64,000 nt of DNA, taken from contig NZ_LAHL01000009.1 of assembly GCF_000966195.1 (NCBI RefSeq), positions 248,001 through 312,000 on the forward strand, read 5' to 3'. The notes beneath the pieces were generated by a model that was given only the letters and a program-made list of their open reading frames with translations, did no database searches and was not told the DNA's origin. The translations under genes and the position numbers were made by a program. The stretch comes from Domibacillus robiginosus (GTDB lineage: Bacteria > Bacillota > Bacilli > Bacillales > Domibacillaceae). This document shows, one piece after another, positions 50,033-59,154 of this stretch. Every line of letters starts with the position of its first letter. The first letter of the stretch is position 1.

Positions 50033-51127
50033 CTATTCATTTTGTTCCGCTTTAATAAAACGAGCTAAAATATCAGCAAATGCAGTCGCACTTCTTTCTA
50101 GTTCTTCACGCGTATTGTCAACGCCGCCCATTTCAATGAGCATAGCCCGGTTTGAAAGATCCTGGTTGAACTTTCCGTTTGTCTGGCTGCCCGATTTTAC
50201 AATAACACCGCGTGAGAGGCCGGGATAGTATTGTTCAAAAAGTTTGTGGAGCTCCGACGCAAACCGGGCATTTTCTTCATACCCGGGATGCTCGCCGCCA
50301 ACCACAAAAACAGTTTTTGCCATATCCTTCCCATTGATGCGGGCAGTCGTAATATCCTTGCGCTGTGAATCGCGATGCACGTCAATAAGGTAGGACAAAG
50401 CAGGCTGACTTTTTTGCACCGCGGCTACCACAGCACGGGATTCTTCATAAGAAGCACTGTATTTTTTTCCTTTCTTATTTAGCAGCGCACCAATATCTGT
50501 TTTATTGACCGATACACCGATTCCTTTTGATTCAAGCTCTTTTCCAATCATTGTCCCTACTTCTGTAATGTTCAAAGGGGCTTGTCCATTGCCAGGAGTA
50601 AAAGATTCAGACGTGTGCGTGAAGTAAAGAAGAACTTTTTCTTCTCCTACCGGCAGCTCGTTTTCTTGCGGTTCTTTTGGATCTGGCTCCGATGGTTTAG
50701 GAACTGGAAGATCATCCGGCTTGTTTGATTCAACTGGCATATTCGTATAATCCGTTCCTTGACCGGCAATTAAAATTTGCCCATCGTAAATCGAAAAGCC
50801 TGGCAGTTCTCTTCCCAAAAACGTACGTGGATCGCGCAGGCTGATCCCAGCAGCCGATTGAAATGCAGTATCTACCCACCCCATTGTGCCTTGTCCCACT
50901 TTTTCATCCGAGTGAAATGCATGGTTTTCCAAATGCAGAAGCTGGTAAAAGTGAGCAACGGGAATTTCCGATGCCGCCCGGCTCATAGATTGGGAGGTAA
51001 AATGATACGAAAACGGCATAACCGTTAAAAATCCTGCCGTCCAAAACGGCATGACCACCAAGCAGGCGTAAGCCGGAATAAGCCAGTATGGTATATGCTT
51101 TTTTTTGTGCAAAAGGATTGTCGCCAT
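50033..51127 (-). CDS. spoIIP: Stage II sporulation protein P
   Basis: SpoIIP is a peptidoglycan amidase/endopeptidase that works with SpoIID and SpoIIM in septal thinning and engulfment. The 364-residue protein has an N-terminal membrane anchor (about 14-36), a linker rich in Pro, Glu and Lys (about 135-165), and a catalytic domain. His in YFTHTSESF, His in LIDVHRDS and Glu in LIEMGGVDN correspond to the zinc and catalytic residues. The ATG directly abuts AAAAGGGG, so the exact start is uncertain. It lies 59 bases after gpr, as in B. subtilis. Confidence 0.93.
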   Translation of the reverse strand: MATILLHKKKHIPYWLIPAYACLVVMPFWTAGFLTVMPFSYHFTSQSMSRAASEIPVAHFYQLLHLENHAFHSDEKVGQGTMGWVDTAFQSAAGISLRDPRTFLGRELPGFSIYDGQILIAGQGTDYTNMPVESNKPDDLPVPKPSEPDPKEPQENELPVGEEKVLLYFTHTSESFTPGNGQAPLNITEVGTMIGKELESKGIGVSVNKTDIGALLNKKGKKYSASYEESRAVVAAVQKSQPALSYLIDVHRDSQRKDITTARINGKDMAKTVFVVGGEHPGYEENARFASELHKLFEQYYPGLSRGVIVKSGSQTNGKFNQDLSNRAMLIEMGGVDNTREELERSATAFADILARFIKAEQNE

Positions 51128-51164
51128 CCCCTTTTCAGCTCTTGTCCTTTTACCTTATGCATAA

Positions 51165-51190
51165 ATGAAAAAAAGCAGACCATGATTCAG
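51165..51190 (-). terminator. Weak terminator after gpr
   Basis: On the minus strand GCAGGC and GGTCTGC pair imperfectly around the gpr stop, followed by seven T residues. It may only partly separate gpr from spoIIP. Confidence 0.4.
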
Positions 51191-52188
51191 CCTGCAAAAA
51201 AAGATCGTGTTTCTTCCGGTGGACGGTTATGAAGGGATTCATTCAATGCACTGGAGACGACCGCTGCTGCTCCTTGAATAAACATATCTGCTTCTTTTGG
51301 TGATACGATCATATTTAAACCTGTCGGGGTCAGCACTTCATGAATTAATTGATGTTTTTCATTTTCATCCAGCAGACCAATATTTCCTAAAAACGACCGC
51401 TTCCATTCTTCGTCTCCGCGTCCGCTTTTTTCCTGCAGATGATCCATCACCATTTCCACTGCGTCACGCGTGACGGTAGCAGCATCAATGACAGTGGGAA
51501 TGCCAATGGCGATTACCGGGATACCTGCTGTTTCACGACTGATTTCTTTTCGGCGGTTTCCGATTCCAGCTCCCGGCTGAATGCCTGTATCCGTCATTTG
51601 AATCGTTGCGTTCAGCCTTTCGATCGAACGAGCCGCGAGCGCATCAATGACAACAAGAAAATCCGGCTTTTCACGTTCAATTAAGCCAAGCAAAATATCT
51701 CCCGTCTCAATCCCGGTCATTCCCATAACGCCGGGAGAAATCGCGCTGACCGGGCGGTAGCCGGGCTGAACATGCTCAGGATGCAGCTTAAACAAATGGT
51801 TGGTGACAATCAGCCGGTCTGTCACACGCGGTCCAAGAGAATCCGGTGTTACCAGTTCATTTCCAAGCCCTGCAACTAAACAAGAAGCATCTTCTGGAAT
51901 ACCTGCTCCTTTTACAAACAAACGAATTTCTTCTGCGACAACGCGGCTGATTGCTGCATGACGGGATGAATCAGATTTACGCAAGTCAGCGGATTCGACC
52001 GTAACATAGTGCCCGGCTTTTCTGCCTGTTATCTGTTCGGCTTCTTTTGTGATCTCAACCGTTGTTACCTTTGTTCCTTCTTTTTCTTCTTCTTTCATTT
52101 CAATTCCTGGCACTTTGCTTCCTGTTTGCTGTTCAGCAATTAAAGCGGATTCTATGGCCAAATCTGTGCGTGGAGACCATTTTCCCAT
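51187..52188 (-). CDS. gpr: Germination protease GPR
   Basis: GPR is made in the forespore as an inactive zymogen. At germination it degrades small acid-soluble spore proteins. From ATG 52188 it has 333 residues. The N-terminus (WSPRTDLAIESA) contains the RTDLA phrase at which the family's propeptide is removed. The core has VAGLGNELVTPDSLGPRVTD and GVMGMTGIETGDI followed by the catalytic-region aspartates. The frame extends to 52197 over the SD (GGAGGG). It heads a probable gpr-spoIIP unit. Forespore (SigG) expression is expected, but I could not define a convincing promoter. Confidence 0.93.
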   Translation of the reverse strand: MGKWSPRTDLAIESALIAEQQTGSKVPGIEMKEEEKEGTKVTTVEITKEAEQITGRKAGHYVTVESADLRKSDSSRHAAISRVVAEEIRLFVKGAGIPEDASCLVAGLGNELVTPDSLGPRVTDRLIVTNHLFKLHPEHVQPGYRPVSAISPGVMGMTGIETGDILLGLIEREKPDFLVVIDALAARSIERLNATIQMTDTGIQPGAGIGNRRKEISRETAGIPVIAIGIPTVIDAATVTRDAVEMVMDHLQEKSGRGDEEWKRSFLGNIGLLDENEKHQLIHEVLTPTGLNMIVSPKEADMFIQGAAAVVSSALNESLHNRPPEETRSFFAG

Positions 52189-52294
52189 TTGCATCACCCT
52201 CCATTTTTTTCACAGTTTGCCCATGCGTGTAAAAGTTTATTCCTTTACAGCGAATTTCTATTGCATTTCTTTTATTCCTTTGCTAAAATACTTC

Positions 52295-52324
52295 TTGTTG
52301 TTTAATTCAATAATGATTGATAAT
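52295..52324 (+). promoter_or_regulatory. Probable promoter of rpsT
   Basis: TTGTTG (52295-52300) and GATAAT (52319-52324) are 18 bases apart; TTGTTT at 52298 with a 15-base spacer is an alternative. An SD TAGGAGGTG precedes the rpsT ATG. Confidence 0.55.
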
Positions 52325-52368
52325 CGGGTACGAATAAAAGTTCGATCCATTTTAGGAGGTGACAGTAA

Positions 52369-52623
52369 ATGCCAAATATTAAATCTGCCATCAAACGCAC
52401 AAAAACTGCTCAAATTCGTTCAGCACGCAACACGCAAGCGAAATCTGCTATGCGTAGCGCGGTGAAAAAGTTCGAAACAGCAGCTGCTAATAATGACGAA
52501 AACGCAAAAGAATTGCTTGTACAAGCAGTTAGCAAACTAGATAAAGCTGCAGCAAAAGGCCTTATCCACAAAAACGCTGCGAACCGTCAAAAAAGCCGTC
52601 TTATGAAAAAGCTGGCTAACTAA
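52369..52623 (+). CDS. rpsT: Ribosomal protein bS20
   Basis: bS20 is a basic helical 30S protein that binds 16S rRNA early in assembly. The 84-residue protein begins [20 protein letters not shown] and ends [18 protein letters not shown], typical of the family. An SD AGGAGGTG lies at good spacing. It is transcribed alone, opposite to its neighbours, and ends at a terminator shared with holA. Confidence 0.97.
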   Translation: MPNIKSAIKRTKTAQIRSARNTQAKSAMRSAVKKFETAAANNDENAKELLVQAVSKLDKAAAKGLIHKNAANRQKSRLMKKLAN

Positions 52624-52626
52624 TAA

Positions 52627-52655
52627 AAAAAGTGTCCAAACTGGACACTTTTTTT
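52627..52655. terminator. Bidirectional terminator rpsT / holA
   Basis: AAGTGTCCA (52630-52638) and its complement (52642-52650) form a 9-bp stem with a 3-base loop. Flanking A and T tracts of seven let it serve both converging genes. Confidence 0.9.
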
Positions 52656-53673
52656 ATTTTGCTTGTACAAGCGTCTGCAGCCGGAAAAAAAACAGTTCCA
52701 CAATCATTTTTTTATCCATTGCGCTGCTTTTCATCTCATAATCACTTTCTGCAAGCATTTGCACAACGACAGCAAGCTGGCTCTCTGAAAATGCCCGGGC
52801 CTGCCCTCCCGCTATTTTTACCCGGAAAGGATGCACCTTCAGCTGTGCGGCTATTTGCTGCTGTCCATAGCCTTTTTTCATTAATTCTTTTACCTGGTAA
52901 ATAAGCCGGAACTGACTCGCTATCACAGCGAGAATTTTTAACGGCTCTTCATTTAAACGAATTAAATCATAGTAAATGCGCAGCGCTTCAGGTAAATGCC
53001 CTGTGACAATACGGTCTACCAGCCGAAAGATATCACTTTCCAGCGTACGGGCGGTCAGAGTGGTTACTGCCGCTTCCGTCACTTCATTTCCACGTCCAGC
53101 ATGAAGAGCAAGCTTCATGATTTCCATCGACAGAACAGATAAATTAAACCCGGCAATAGCCAGAAGCTGATGAATCGCTGCATCTTCTATCATGACACCC
53201 TCTTCTGCTGCTCTTCCTTTAATCCAGCCGGACAATTCCCGTTCAGCTGGACGTTTTGCTTCCAAGATGCCGGCCTGTTTTTTAATGAGCTTTGTTAATT
53301 TTTTTCGCTCGTCCAGCTTTTCAAACCTTCCTTGAAAAACAAGAATTGTAAAAGGAGCAGGGTCCTGCAGGTATTGTTCAAGCCTTTTGGTATCATGCTC
53401 TATTTTTGATTTTTCAGCTGTGAAAAAAATCGGATTCTGAATAAACACCAGCTTCCTGTCTCCCAGGAACGGCAATGTTTCCGCTTCTTCAATGGCCGCT
53501 TCTACCGGCACTTCTGTCATATCAAAGGAAGTGACATTTAAATCCGTATCTTCCCCGTCCAGGGCTCCTTTTAGGAGCAGCTGGCGCGCTTCCTCTATGA
53601 AATACTGCTCCGGTCCATATAGCAAATAAACGGAACGAAACCGGCCATTCTTCAATTCTTTTAATACATCCAT
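52654..53673 (-). CDS. holA: DNA polymerase III delta subunit HolA
   Basis: HolA (YqeN) is the clamp-loader wrench that opens the beta clamp. The 339-residue protein has the delta N-terminal text SVYLLYGPEQYFIEEA and ETLPFLGDRKLVFIQNP. The helical collar domain follows at the C-terminus with LKILAVIASQFRLIYQVKEL and HPFRVKIAGGQAR. It stands alone between rpsT and yqzM, the same arrangement as in B. subtilis yqeN. Confidence 0.94.
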   Translation of the reverse strand: MDVLKELKNGRFRSVYLLYGPEQYFIEEARQLLLKGALDGEDTDLNVTSFDMTEVPVEAAIEEAETLPFLGDRKLVFIQNPIFFTAEKSKIEHDTKRLEQYLQDPAPFTILVFQGRFEKLDERKKLTKLIKKQAGILEAKRPAERELSGWIKGRAAEEGVMIEDAAIHQLLAIAGFNLSVLSMEIMKLALHAGRGNEVTEAAVTTLTARTLESDIFRLVDRIVTGHLPEALRIYYDLIRLNEEPLKILAVIASQFRLIYQVKELMKKGYGQQQIAAQLKVHPFRVKIAGGQARAFSESQLAVVVQMLAESDYEMKSSAMDKKMIVELFFFRLQTLVQAK

Positions 53674-53836
53674 TCACTCGACTCCATTCTATTTCTGTTT
53701 TCATTTTAGAAAAAATAAATCTAATACGCAAGATGGAGCTTCTTTAAACATTGTCTTGCAGCCGATTGAAAAGCATTGGCATTATATAGATTTTTGGACT
53801 GTTATTGTCTATACTTAAAAGAAAATGGGAGGGATA

Positions 53837-53971
53837 ATGGTGAACGATTTCGAGAAAAATGTTCAATCAAAGCGTAACGATGCTGTAGATTCTGGTGTAG
53901 GCTTTATTGTTTCATTTGGCTTTTTTGCTACGATGTTTATCCTTGCCACTGTGATTCAGCTGGTTGGTTGA
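53837..53971 (+). CDS. yqzM: Small membrane protein YqzM
   Basis: This 44-residue protein is MVNDFEKNVQSKRNDAVDSG followed by one hydrophobic segment (about 22-42). It is almost identical to B. subtilis YqzM as I recall it, including the position between holA and comEC. An SD GGGAGGG lies before the ATG. The function is unknown. It ends at its own terminator. Confidence 0.88.
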   Translation: MVNDFEKNVQSKRNDAVDSGVGFIVSFGFFATMFILATVIQLVG

Positions 53972-53975
53972 TTCA

Positions 53976-54013
53976 CGAAAGCCTCGTTCTTGTTAAGAGG
54001 ACGGGGCTTTTTT
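53976..54013 (+). terminator. Terminator of yqzM
   Basis: AAGCCTCGTTCTT pairs with AGAGGACGGGGCTT (53979-54008, with G-T pairs) and is followed by a T-run. The converging comEC stop lies at its end. Confidence 0.8.
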
Positions 54014-56291
54014 ATGGCTTTCGAATAACGGTTTCAATTTCTCCCTTTGTCCCTTTGAATCTATATGTTACAGCCCCATGCTGGTCTGTACGATATACCG
54101 CAACTCCTTCTTTTTCCAGCGTATCAATAACTTCTTTATGTGGATGTCCATAGCGATTATTCAGTCCTGCCGATATAACAGCAATTTGAGGCCGAATGGC
54201 CTGCACGAACGAAGCAGAGGAAGAGGTTTTGCTTCCATGGTGACCTACTTTCAGCCAGTCAACATGGAAGCTGTACTGCTCAATCAGCTCAGCTTCCCCT
54301 TCTTTTTCAAGGTCCCCCGTGAACAGCCATTTTTTTCCGCCTATTTCAGCGTAAAGGACGAGCGAGTCATTATTTCCTTCATATTCACGATCATCCGGCG
54401 CTAAAAATTGAAAAACAGCACTTTCTGTCCCCCAACTTTCTCCCGCCATCCCTTCCCGCACTTTCAGACCGGCTCCAATAATATCTGCTATTACGTCTAC
54501 TTCTGCTGATCCTGGTGAAATGATAATCTCTTCTGCAGGAATAGACCGAAGAACTTCTGCAGCTGCACCGGCATGGTCAGCGTCTGCATGTGTAAGAATG
54601 AGTTTATCGAGTTTCACCACGCCTTCTCTTTTTAAAAAGGGAACGACCGTATCCCTTCCTACTGAAAATTCTTTCTTCCGCTTCCTCCACTCTTCTTTTT
54701 CAAATGGTATATGACCGCCCGTATCGATTAAGTAATGGCCCTCATTGTGCGGTAGTTGAATAAAAATACTGTCTCCCTGCCCAATATCCAAAAATGTGAT
54801 TTGTCCATGCGGCGAATATCGATTGAATAAAACAAAACCGATTAATACTGCACTACATACAATAAGACTTGCTTTCATGCTTTTCATCTGCTCCCATAAA
54901 AAAAGAGAGAGGATAGAGACGGCGGCAAAAAAAGCGGCGGCTTTCATTCCTGGCTGCCCCGTTACAAGTACAGCAAACGGCCAATCTGACATCGTGGCAG
55001 CCAGCTTGTCCATGACAAGCAGCCCTTTATTTGTAAGGGAAGCGACAGTGGAAATAGGAATGAAAAAAGAAAGGGAAAATAACAGAAGAAGCACAGGCAG
55101 CATAAGAAAGGAATAAAACGGAACAAACAGGAGATTCGCCAAGGGCGAAATAATGGAAAGCTCTGCAAAGTGGAACAACAGGATTGGCAGGGCAGCTAAT
55201 TGGGATAAAACAGAAACGTACAAAGAAAGCTCAATCGAATTTCTTGCTTGTTTTAAAATAACGCCAGTAGATAACACGAGAGCAAAGGTAACAAGAAAAG
55301 AAAGCTGAAAACCGGCTTGGAAGATTACAAATGGATTCCAAAGAGTCATAATCAAAAAAGAAACGCCAAGAGCCCCAGAAGCAGATAATGTTCTTGTCCG
55401 AAAAGAAGTAAGCAAAATGGCTCCTGTCATTAAACAAGAACGCACGACTGGGGGAGAAGCACCCGCCAGGAGTACATAAAGCGGCAGTGCGGCTAATAAA
55501 AAAATCCTCGCTTGCTCCCGGGTCACACCTGCACGAATCAATATATAAAAAAGAAGTCCTGTCAGGAGTGTCACGTGCAAACCGGAAATCGATAAAATAT
55601 GAACAATGCCGAGGCGCTCATAGTCCTCTATTGTTTCTTCTGACCCAGCTGAACGATCGCCAAACAATAGGGCGGCTGCCACATGGGAAAGCGGCTCAGG
55701 AAAAAATTTATGAATGTGGCTGATAGAAGCCGTGCGCCAGGCAGCAGGTATATAGCGAAGCGATTGATCCAGGGCACATTGATCAAGAGGAATTCGTTCA
55801 GGGGTAAGAACAAAAAAGGTCCGGCTTGACTCAAGATAAGATCGATAATCAAATTCCCCCGGATTCCTGGCTTCGTTTGGAAAGTCTGCATCCGCCTGAA
55901 TTCGGCAGGTTAAACCGGGAACCAGATGACTTTTTAAAAGCTCTTTTTCCTCTTTTGATTCGATGCGGTACGTTAACCGGAGCATCTCTTGAGATCGACT
56001 TTCACTTACACCCGCAATTAGCCGGTCACCATCGATACGCACATCATCCGTAAAAGAAATGATCCAATCTTTTTCTTCCCCTGTAAAAACAGACTGATTC
56101 CTTGTTTCCTGAAATGACATAGTACAGCAAAACAGTGCAAACGTACCGAGCATCCAAAAGCATGTACGCTTGTCCGCATGAAAAGCTAATAAAACACTTA
56201 TTGACATAACCAGCAAAGACGCAGGCCACGGTGGCTGTGTGAAAAGCAAAATCGCCGCGAGCGCTGCCGTACTCATTTGCAGAAAAAGCAT
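54012..56291 (-). CDS. comEC: DNA uptake channel protein ComEC
   Basis: ComEC forms the membrane channel and probable nuclease for transforming DNA. The 759-residue protein has an N-terminal membrane pair, an OB-like extracellular domain (about 55-190) and the Competence membrane domain with GIVHILSISGLHVTLL and further helices (about 215-490). A C-terminal metallo-beta-lactamase domain carries LTHADADHAGAA and VGHHGSKTSSSASF metal motifs. The reading frame is intact over its full length, so uptake ability is probably retained. It follows comEB by 13 bases. Confidence 0.95.
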   Translation of the reverse strand: MLFLQMSTAALAAILLFTQPPWPASLLVMSISVLLAFHADKRTCFWMLGTFALFCCTMSFQETRNQSVFTGEEKDWIISFTDDVRIDGDRLIAGVSESRSQEMLRLTYRIESKEEKELLKSHLVPGLTCRIQADADFPNEARNPGEFDYRSYLESSRTFFVLTPERIPLDQCALDQSLRYIPAAWRTASISHIHKFFPEPLSHVAAALLFGDRSAGSEETIEDYERLGIVHILSISGLHVTLLTGLLFYILIRAGVTREQARIFLLAALPLYVLLAGASPPVVRSCLMTGAILLTSFRTRTLSASGALGVSFLIMTLWNPFVIFQAGFQLSFLVTFALVLSTGVILKQARNSIELSLYVSVLSQLAALPILLFHFAELSIISPLANLLFVPFYSFLMLPVLLLLFSLSFFIPISTVASLTNKGLLVMDKLAATMSDWPFAVLVTGQPGMKAAAFFAAVSILSLFLWEQMKSMKASLIVCSAVLIGFVLFNRYSPHGQITFLDIGQGDSIFIQLPHNEGHYLIDTGGHIPFEKEEWRKRKKEFSVGRDTVVPFLKREGVVKLDKLILTHADADHAGAAAEVLRSIPAEEIIISPGSAEVDVIADIIGAGLKVREGMAGESWGTESAVFQFLAPDDREYEGNNDSLVLYAEIGGKKWLFTGDLEKEGEAELIEQYSFHVDWLKVGHHGSKTSSSASFVQAIRPQIAVISAGLNNRYGHPHKEVIDTLEKEGVAVYRTDQHGAVTYRFKGTKGEIETVIRKP

Positions 56292-56304
56292 ACATTATCA
56301 TCCT

Positions 56305-56721
56305 TTACTCAGCAGGAACATGTATAACCTCAATGTCTTTTAGAAAATGGCTGTTCCACTTGTTCGGATATGCATTTCGATAGATAATTCGCGCCACACC
56401 AGCCTGAGCAAGTGTTTTTGCACAGTTTTCACACGGTTCATGCGTGACATAAGCAGCCGCCCCTTTCAGCTTATCGCGCTCTGCGTGAAGCACTGCATTC
56501 AACTCGGCATGCAGGCAGCGAATACACCGTCCTTGATCTGATAATAGGCAGCCTGCTTCCTGGCAATGTTCATGCCCGTGAATGGAGCCATTATAGCCCG
56601 TAGACACAATATGTTTGTCTTTTACAATAACGCAGCCTACATGAAGCCGATTACAGGTTGAACGAGTAGCCACCACCTCTGCTATATTTAAAAAATAATC
56701 ATCCCAGCTTTTTCTTTCCAT
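56305..56721 (-). CDS. comEB: dCMP deaminase family protein ComEB
   Basis: ComEB resembles deoxycytidylate deaminase. From ATG 56721 (SD AGAGG, 8-base spacing) it has 138 residues with the zinc motifs LHAELNAV (His and catalytic Glu) and HEPCENCAK, plus extra Cys/His residues (HCQEAGCLL, CIRC) typical of dCMP deaminases. In B. subtilis it helps place ComGA at the cell pole but is not essential for transformation. It lies between comEA and comEC on the same strand. Confidence 0.93.
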   Translation of the reverse strand: MERKSWDDYFLNIAEVVATRSTCNRLHVGCVIVKDKHIVSTGYNGSIHGHEHCQEAGCLLSDQGRCIRCLHAELNAVLHAERDKLKGAAAYVTHEPCENCAKTLAQAGVARIIYRNAYPNKWNSHFLKDIEVIHVPAE

Positions 56722-56805
56722 CTTCAAAACCTCTTTTCTTTTTCTTCCGGTCTGTGACCCGTTTCTTCTTTAGTTTATCGATAGACGCTTCTATTCGTCA
56801 AACCT

Positions 56806-57447
56806 TCATTGAACCGTAATCAAAGGTGCCAGCTTTTCAAATGTTTTATCACCAATGCCTGCTATCTCCTTTAAATCCTCCACTGCTGTAAAAGCCCCTT
56901 CTGTTTCTCTAAAATCGATAATGGCCTGCGCTTTAGATTCCCCTATGCCTGGCAGTTCTTGAAGCAGCGAAGAATCTGCCGTATTGATATTAATGGCCGT
57001 TGAATCGCTGGAGGTCTCATTGCCTGAGGGCGCAGATGAAAGAGGAGGCTGCTGAACAGCCGGCACCTCCTCTCCCTCTGCCGGTACGTAGACCACCATT
57101 TCATCCTGTACTTTTTGTGCCAAATTGATGGCATCGACATCCGCTTTTTCAGTAAGTCCTCCTGCTCTGTTGATGGCATCATTAACCCGCTGATCACTAG
57201 ACAGTACATAAATACCTGGCATAGATACAGCTCCCTTTACATCGATGGCTACCTCAACAGGCTGGGCCTGTGCGGAAGCTGCTTCCTGAGCCTCGGGTTC
57301 TGCTTTTGCTTCTTCTACAAGTGCCGCCGGTTCTGGAGGAAGGGGGGCAGGTTCTTCTTTTGTTAAGCTGTACAAAAAAGCAATGGCTAACACGGTCCCT
57401 GCTGCAGCGGGAATTTTATACTTTTTTATGATTTCCTGCGTATTCAT
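56806..57447 (-). CDS. comEA: DNA-binding competence receptor ComEA
   Basis: ComEA binds double-stranded DNA outside the membrane and feeds it to ComEC. The 213-residue protein has an N-terminal membrane anchor (about 12-28) and an acidic Ala/Pro/Glu linker (30-62). An SLBB-like domain (about 65-125, VKGAVSMPGIYVL) and a C-terminal helix-hairpin-helix pair (PGIGESKAQAII, AGIGDKTFEKL) follow. It is the first gene of comEA-EB-EC. I see no ComK box (paired AAAA-N5-TTTT) in the 81-base gap to comER. Confidence 0.95.
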   Translation of the reverse strand: MNTQEIIKKYKIPAAAGTVLAIAFLYSLTKEEPAPLPPEPAALVEEAKAEPEAQEAASAQAQPVEVAIDVKGAVSMPGIYVLSSDQRVNDAINRAGGLTEKADVDAINLAQKVQDEMVVYVPAEGEEVPAVQQPPLSSAPSGNETSSDSTAININTADSSLLQELPGIGESKAQAIIDFRETEGAFTAVEDLKEIAGIGDKTFEKLAPLITVQ

Positions 57448-57528
57448 TCATTCTCCTCCAATTCACTTTCATAATTATTAATAGAACGCATACAGTGTTT
57501 AGATGAACAAGAAAGGGTGAATGCAAGC

Positions 57529-58356
57529 ATGAACATTGGAATTATTGGTACAGGAAGTATTGGCACCGTTTTGACAGAAGCGCTCATGTTTGCTTCTGCT
57601 GCCGAGCCCGAAAATATTATCCTTTATAACCGTACAATGGAAAAAGCCATGCATTTAAAAGCCATGTTTCCGGGCGTGCAGGTATGCCAGAATACAAAAG
57701 AAGTGATTCAAAAAGCCGAGTTGATTTTTGTTTGTGTTCGGCAGCCTGATTTAAAACCTCTTCTTGAATCGATTGCTCCTTTTTTAACGAAGTCACATTG
57801 TGTTCTTTCCACGGCAAGCGCTGTTTCAACGAAGCAAATGGAATCCATTATTCCCTGCTCCTGTGGGAAGGTCATTCCTTCTGTAACAAATACGGCAGCT
57901 TCTGGAGGGATACTGTATTCTTTTGGAGACTCCTGCCAAACTGATTGGCAGCAAACAGTAACGGGGCTGTTAAACCAAATTGCCAGCGTTGCGCTTGAAA
58001 CAGATGATAACATTATAAGGGCTGCCTCCGATTTAACTGGATGCGGACCTGCCTTTTTTTCAAAAATGGCAGTCATGTATGCAGATGAGGCTGTCACATA
58101 TGGATTAACAAAAAGCCAGGCAGAGACACTGGCGTTTCACATGATGATTGGTCTGGGGGAGTTGTTGAAACAAAAACATTGGACGCTGGAAATGTTAACA
58201 GAACGAACAGCTGCAAAAGGAGGGGTAACAGGACGGGGTCTTACGGTAATTGAATCAGAGGCTGGCGAATTATTCGCATCGCTTTGCAGAATGACACAGC
58301 AAAAAGCTGCTGAAGATAGAAAAGAGGCATCTGCCGCATTTGGCATTATGGATTAA
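57529..58356 (+). CDS. comER: ComER, pyrroline-5-carboxylate reductase-like protein
   Basis: ComER has the P5CR fold. From ATG 57529 (SD AAAGGGTGA, 8-base spacing) it has 275 residues with Rossmann motif GIIGTGSIGTVL and the P5CR C-terminal phrase DLTGCGPAFFSKMA. Some conserved proline-binding residues of true ProC are not obvious. In Bacillus it is divergent from comEA and has been linked to sporulation and biofilm onset rather than DNA uptake. A GTG at 57517 is in frame but too near the SD. Confidence 0.92.
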   Translation: MNIGIIGTGSIGTVLTEALMFASAAEPENIILYNRTMEKAMHLKAMFPGVQVCQNTKEVIQKAELIFVCVRQPDLKPLLESIAPFLTKSHCVLSTASAVSTKQMESIIPCSCGKVIPSVTNTAASGGILYSFGDSCQTDWQQTVTGLLNQIASVALETDDNIIRAASDLTGCGPAFFSKMAVMYADEAVTYGLTKSQAETLAFHMMIGLGELLKQKHWTLEMLTERTAAKGGVTGRGLTVIESEAGELFASLCRMTQQKAAEDRKEASAAFGIMD

Positions 58357-58402
58357 TTTCGACATATTTCTTCTTTTTCCTTTTATCTTTACACAATCTT
58401 AA

Positions 58403-58434
58403 CAAAAAAAAAGAGCAGCTTAACGACTGCTCTT
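58403..58434 (-). terminator. Terminator of the yqeH-yqeM run
   Basis: AAGAGCAG (58411-58418) and CTGCTCTT (58427-58434) form an 8-bp stem over the yqeM stop codon. Nine T residues follow on the minus strand. Confidence 0.82.
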
Positions 58435-59154
58435 TCTTGCTTTGAAAAAAATACGCTCAGATTCCGATGTCGGTGCATCATTTGTAAAATCGGCCGTGAT
58501 CGCTTCCACAGTAAAACCGGCTTCTTTAAGCCATTGGGCGTATTTTTCCGTGCCAAAAGTACGCTGATAGTGCAGTTCGTCAAAGCGCTCGTAATCTCCA
58601 CTCTCCGTTTGCACGAAAAATGTTAATTCATGCTCTACACTGTTTGGATGTTCTCCCGGAAATGAATTCCATATAAAGGATATATCTTCTGCCGCGTCTG
58701 CAAAAGTCTGCGCTAAAAAAACTTTATTCATTTTAAAAGACGAATGAACATCAAATAAAAATAAACCGTCTTCTTTTAAATGATCGAATACTGCTTGAAA
58801 TGTTTGTTTCACAGCATCTTCTGTTTGCAAGTAGTTGAGCGAGTCGCAGAAAATGACTGCAGTATCAAATAAACCAATCCCCTCAAGCTCGCGCATATCC
58901 TGTTGAAACAGCGGAATGTTCATCCCATTTGCTGCCGCTTTTTCGTGGGCGATAGCCAGCATATCATCAGAAAGATCAATTCCGGTTACTTGAAATCCTG
59001 TCCGGGCAAAACGAACGGCCAGTTCACCTGTCCCGCAGCCGACATCAAGAAGAGAACCTCCCTTTACTTCTCCTTGTAAATACGCTTCCCACTCATCATA
59101 CGGTGCATCATGCATGAGAGCATCGTAAACAGAAGCAAACCGGTTGTAACTCAT
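58420..59154 (-). CDS. yqeM: Class I SAM-dependent methyltransferase YqeM
   Basis: The 244-residue protein has the SAM-binding motif LLDVGCGTGELAVRFA (near 36-50), an acidic motif II GIDLSDDMLAIA and motif IV FCDSLNYL. The family is a putative methyltransferase of unknown substrate, conserved at this position as B. subtilis YqeM. It overlaps rsfS by four bases (ATGA) and is the last gene of a compact run starting at yqeG. Confidence 0.9.
   Translation of the reverse strand: MSYNRFASVYDALMHDAPYDEWEAYLQGEVKGGSLLDVGCGTGELAVRFARTGFQVTGIDLSDDMLAIAHEKAAANGMNIPLFQQDMRELEGIGLFDTAVIFCDSLNYLQTEDAVKQTFQAVFDHLKEDGLFLFDVHSSFKMNKVFLAQTFADAAEDISFIWNSFPGEHPNSVEHELTFFVQTESGDYERFDELHYQRTFGTEKYAQWLKEAGFTVEAITADFTNDAPTSESERIFFKARKSSR

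Noticed and set aside
52198-52300. SigG promoter for gpr
   Set aside because: GGAATA-like -35 candidates exist on the minus strand, but none has a CATNNTA-type -10 at 17-18 bases.
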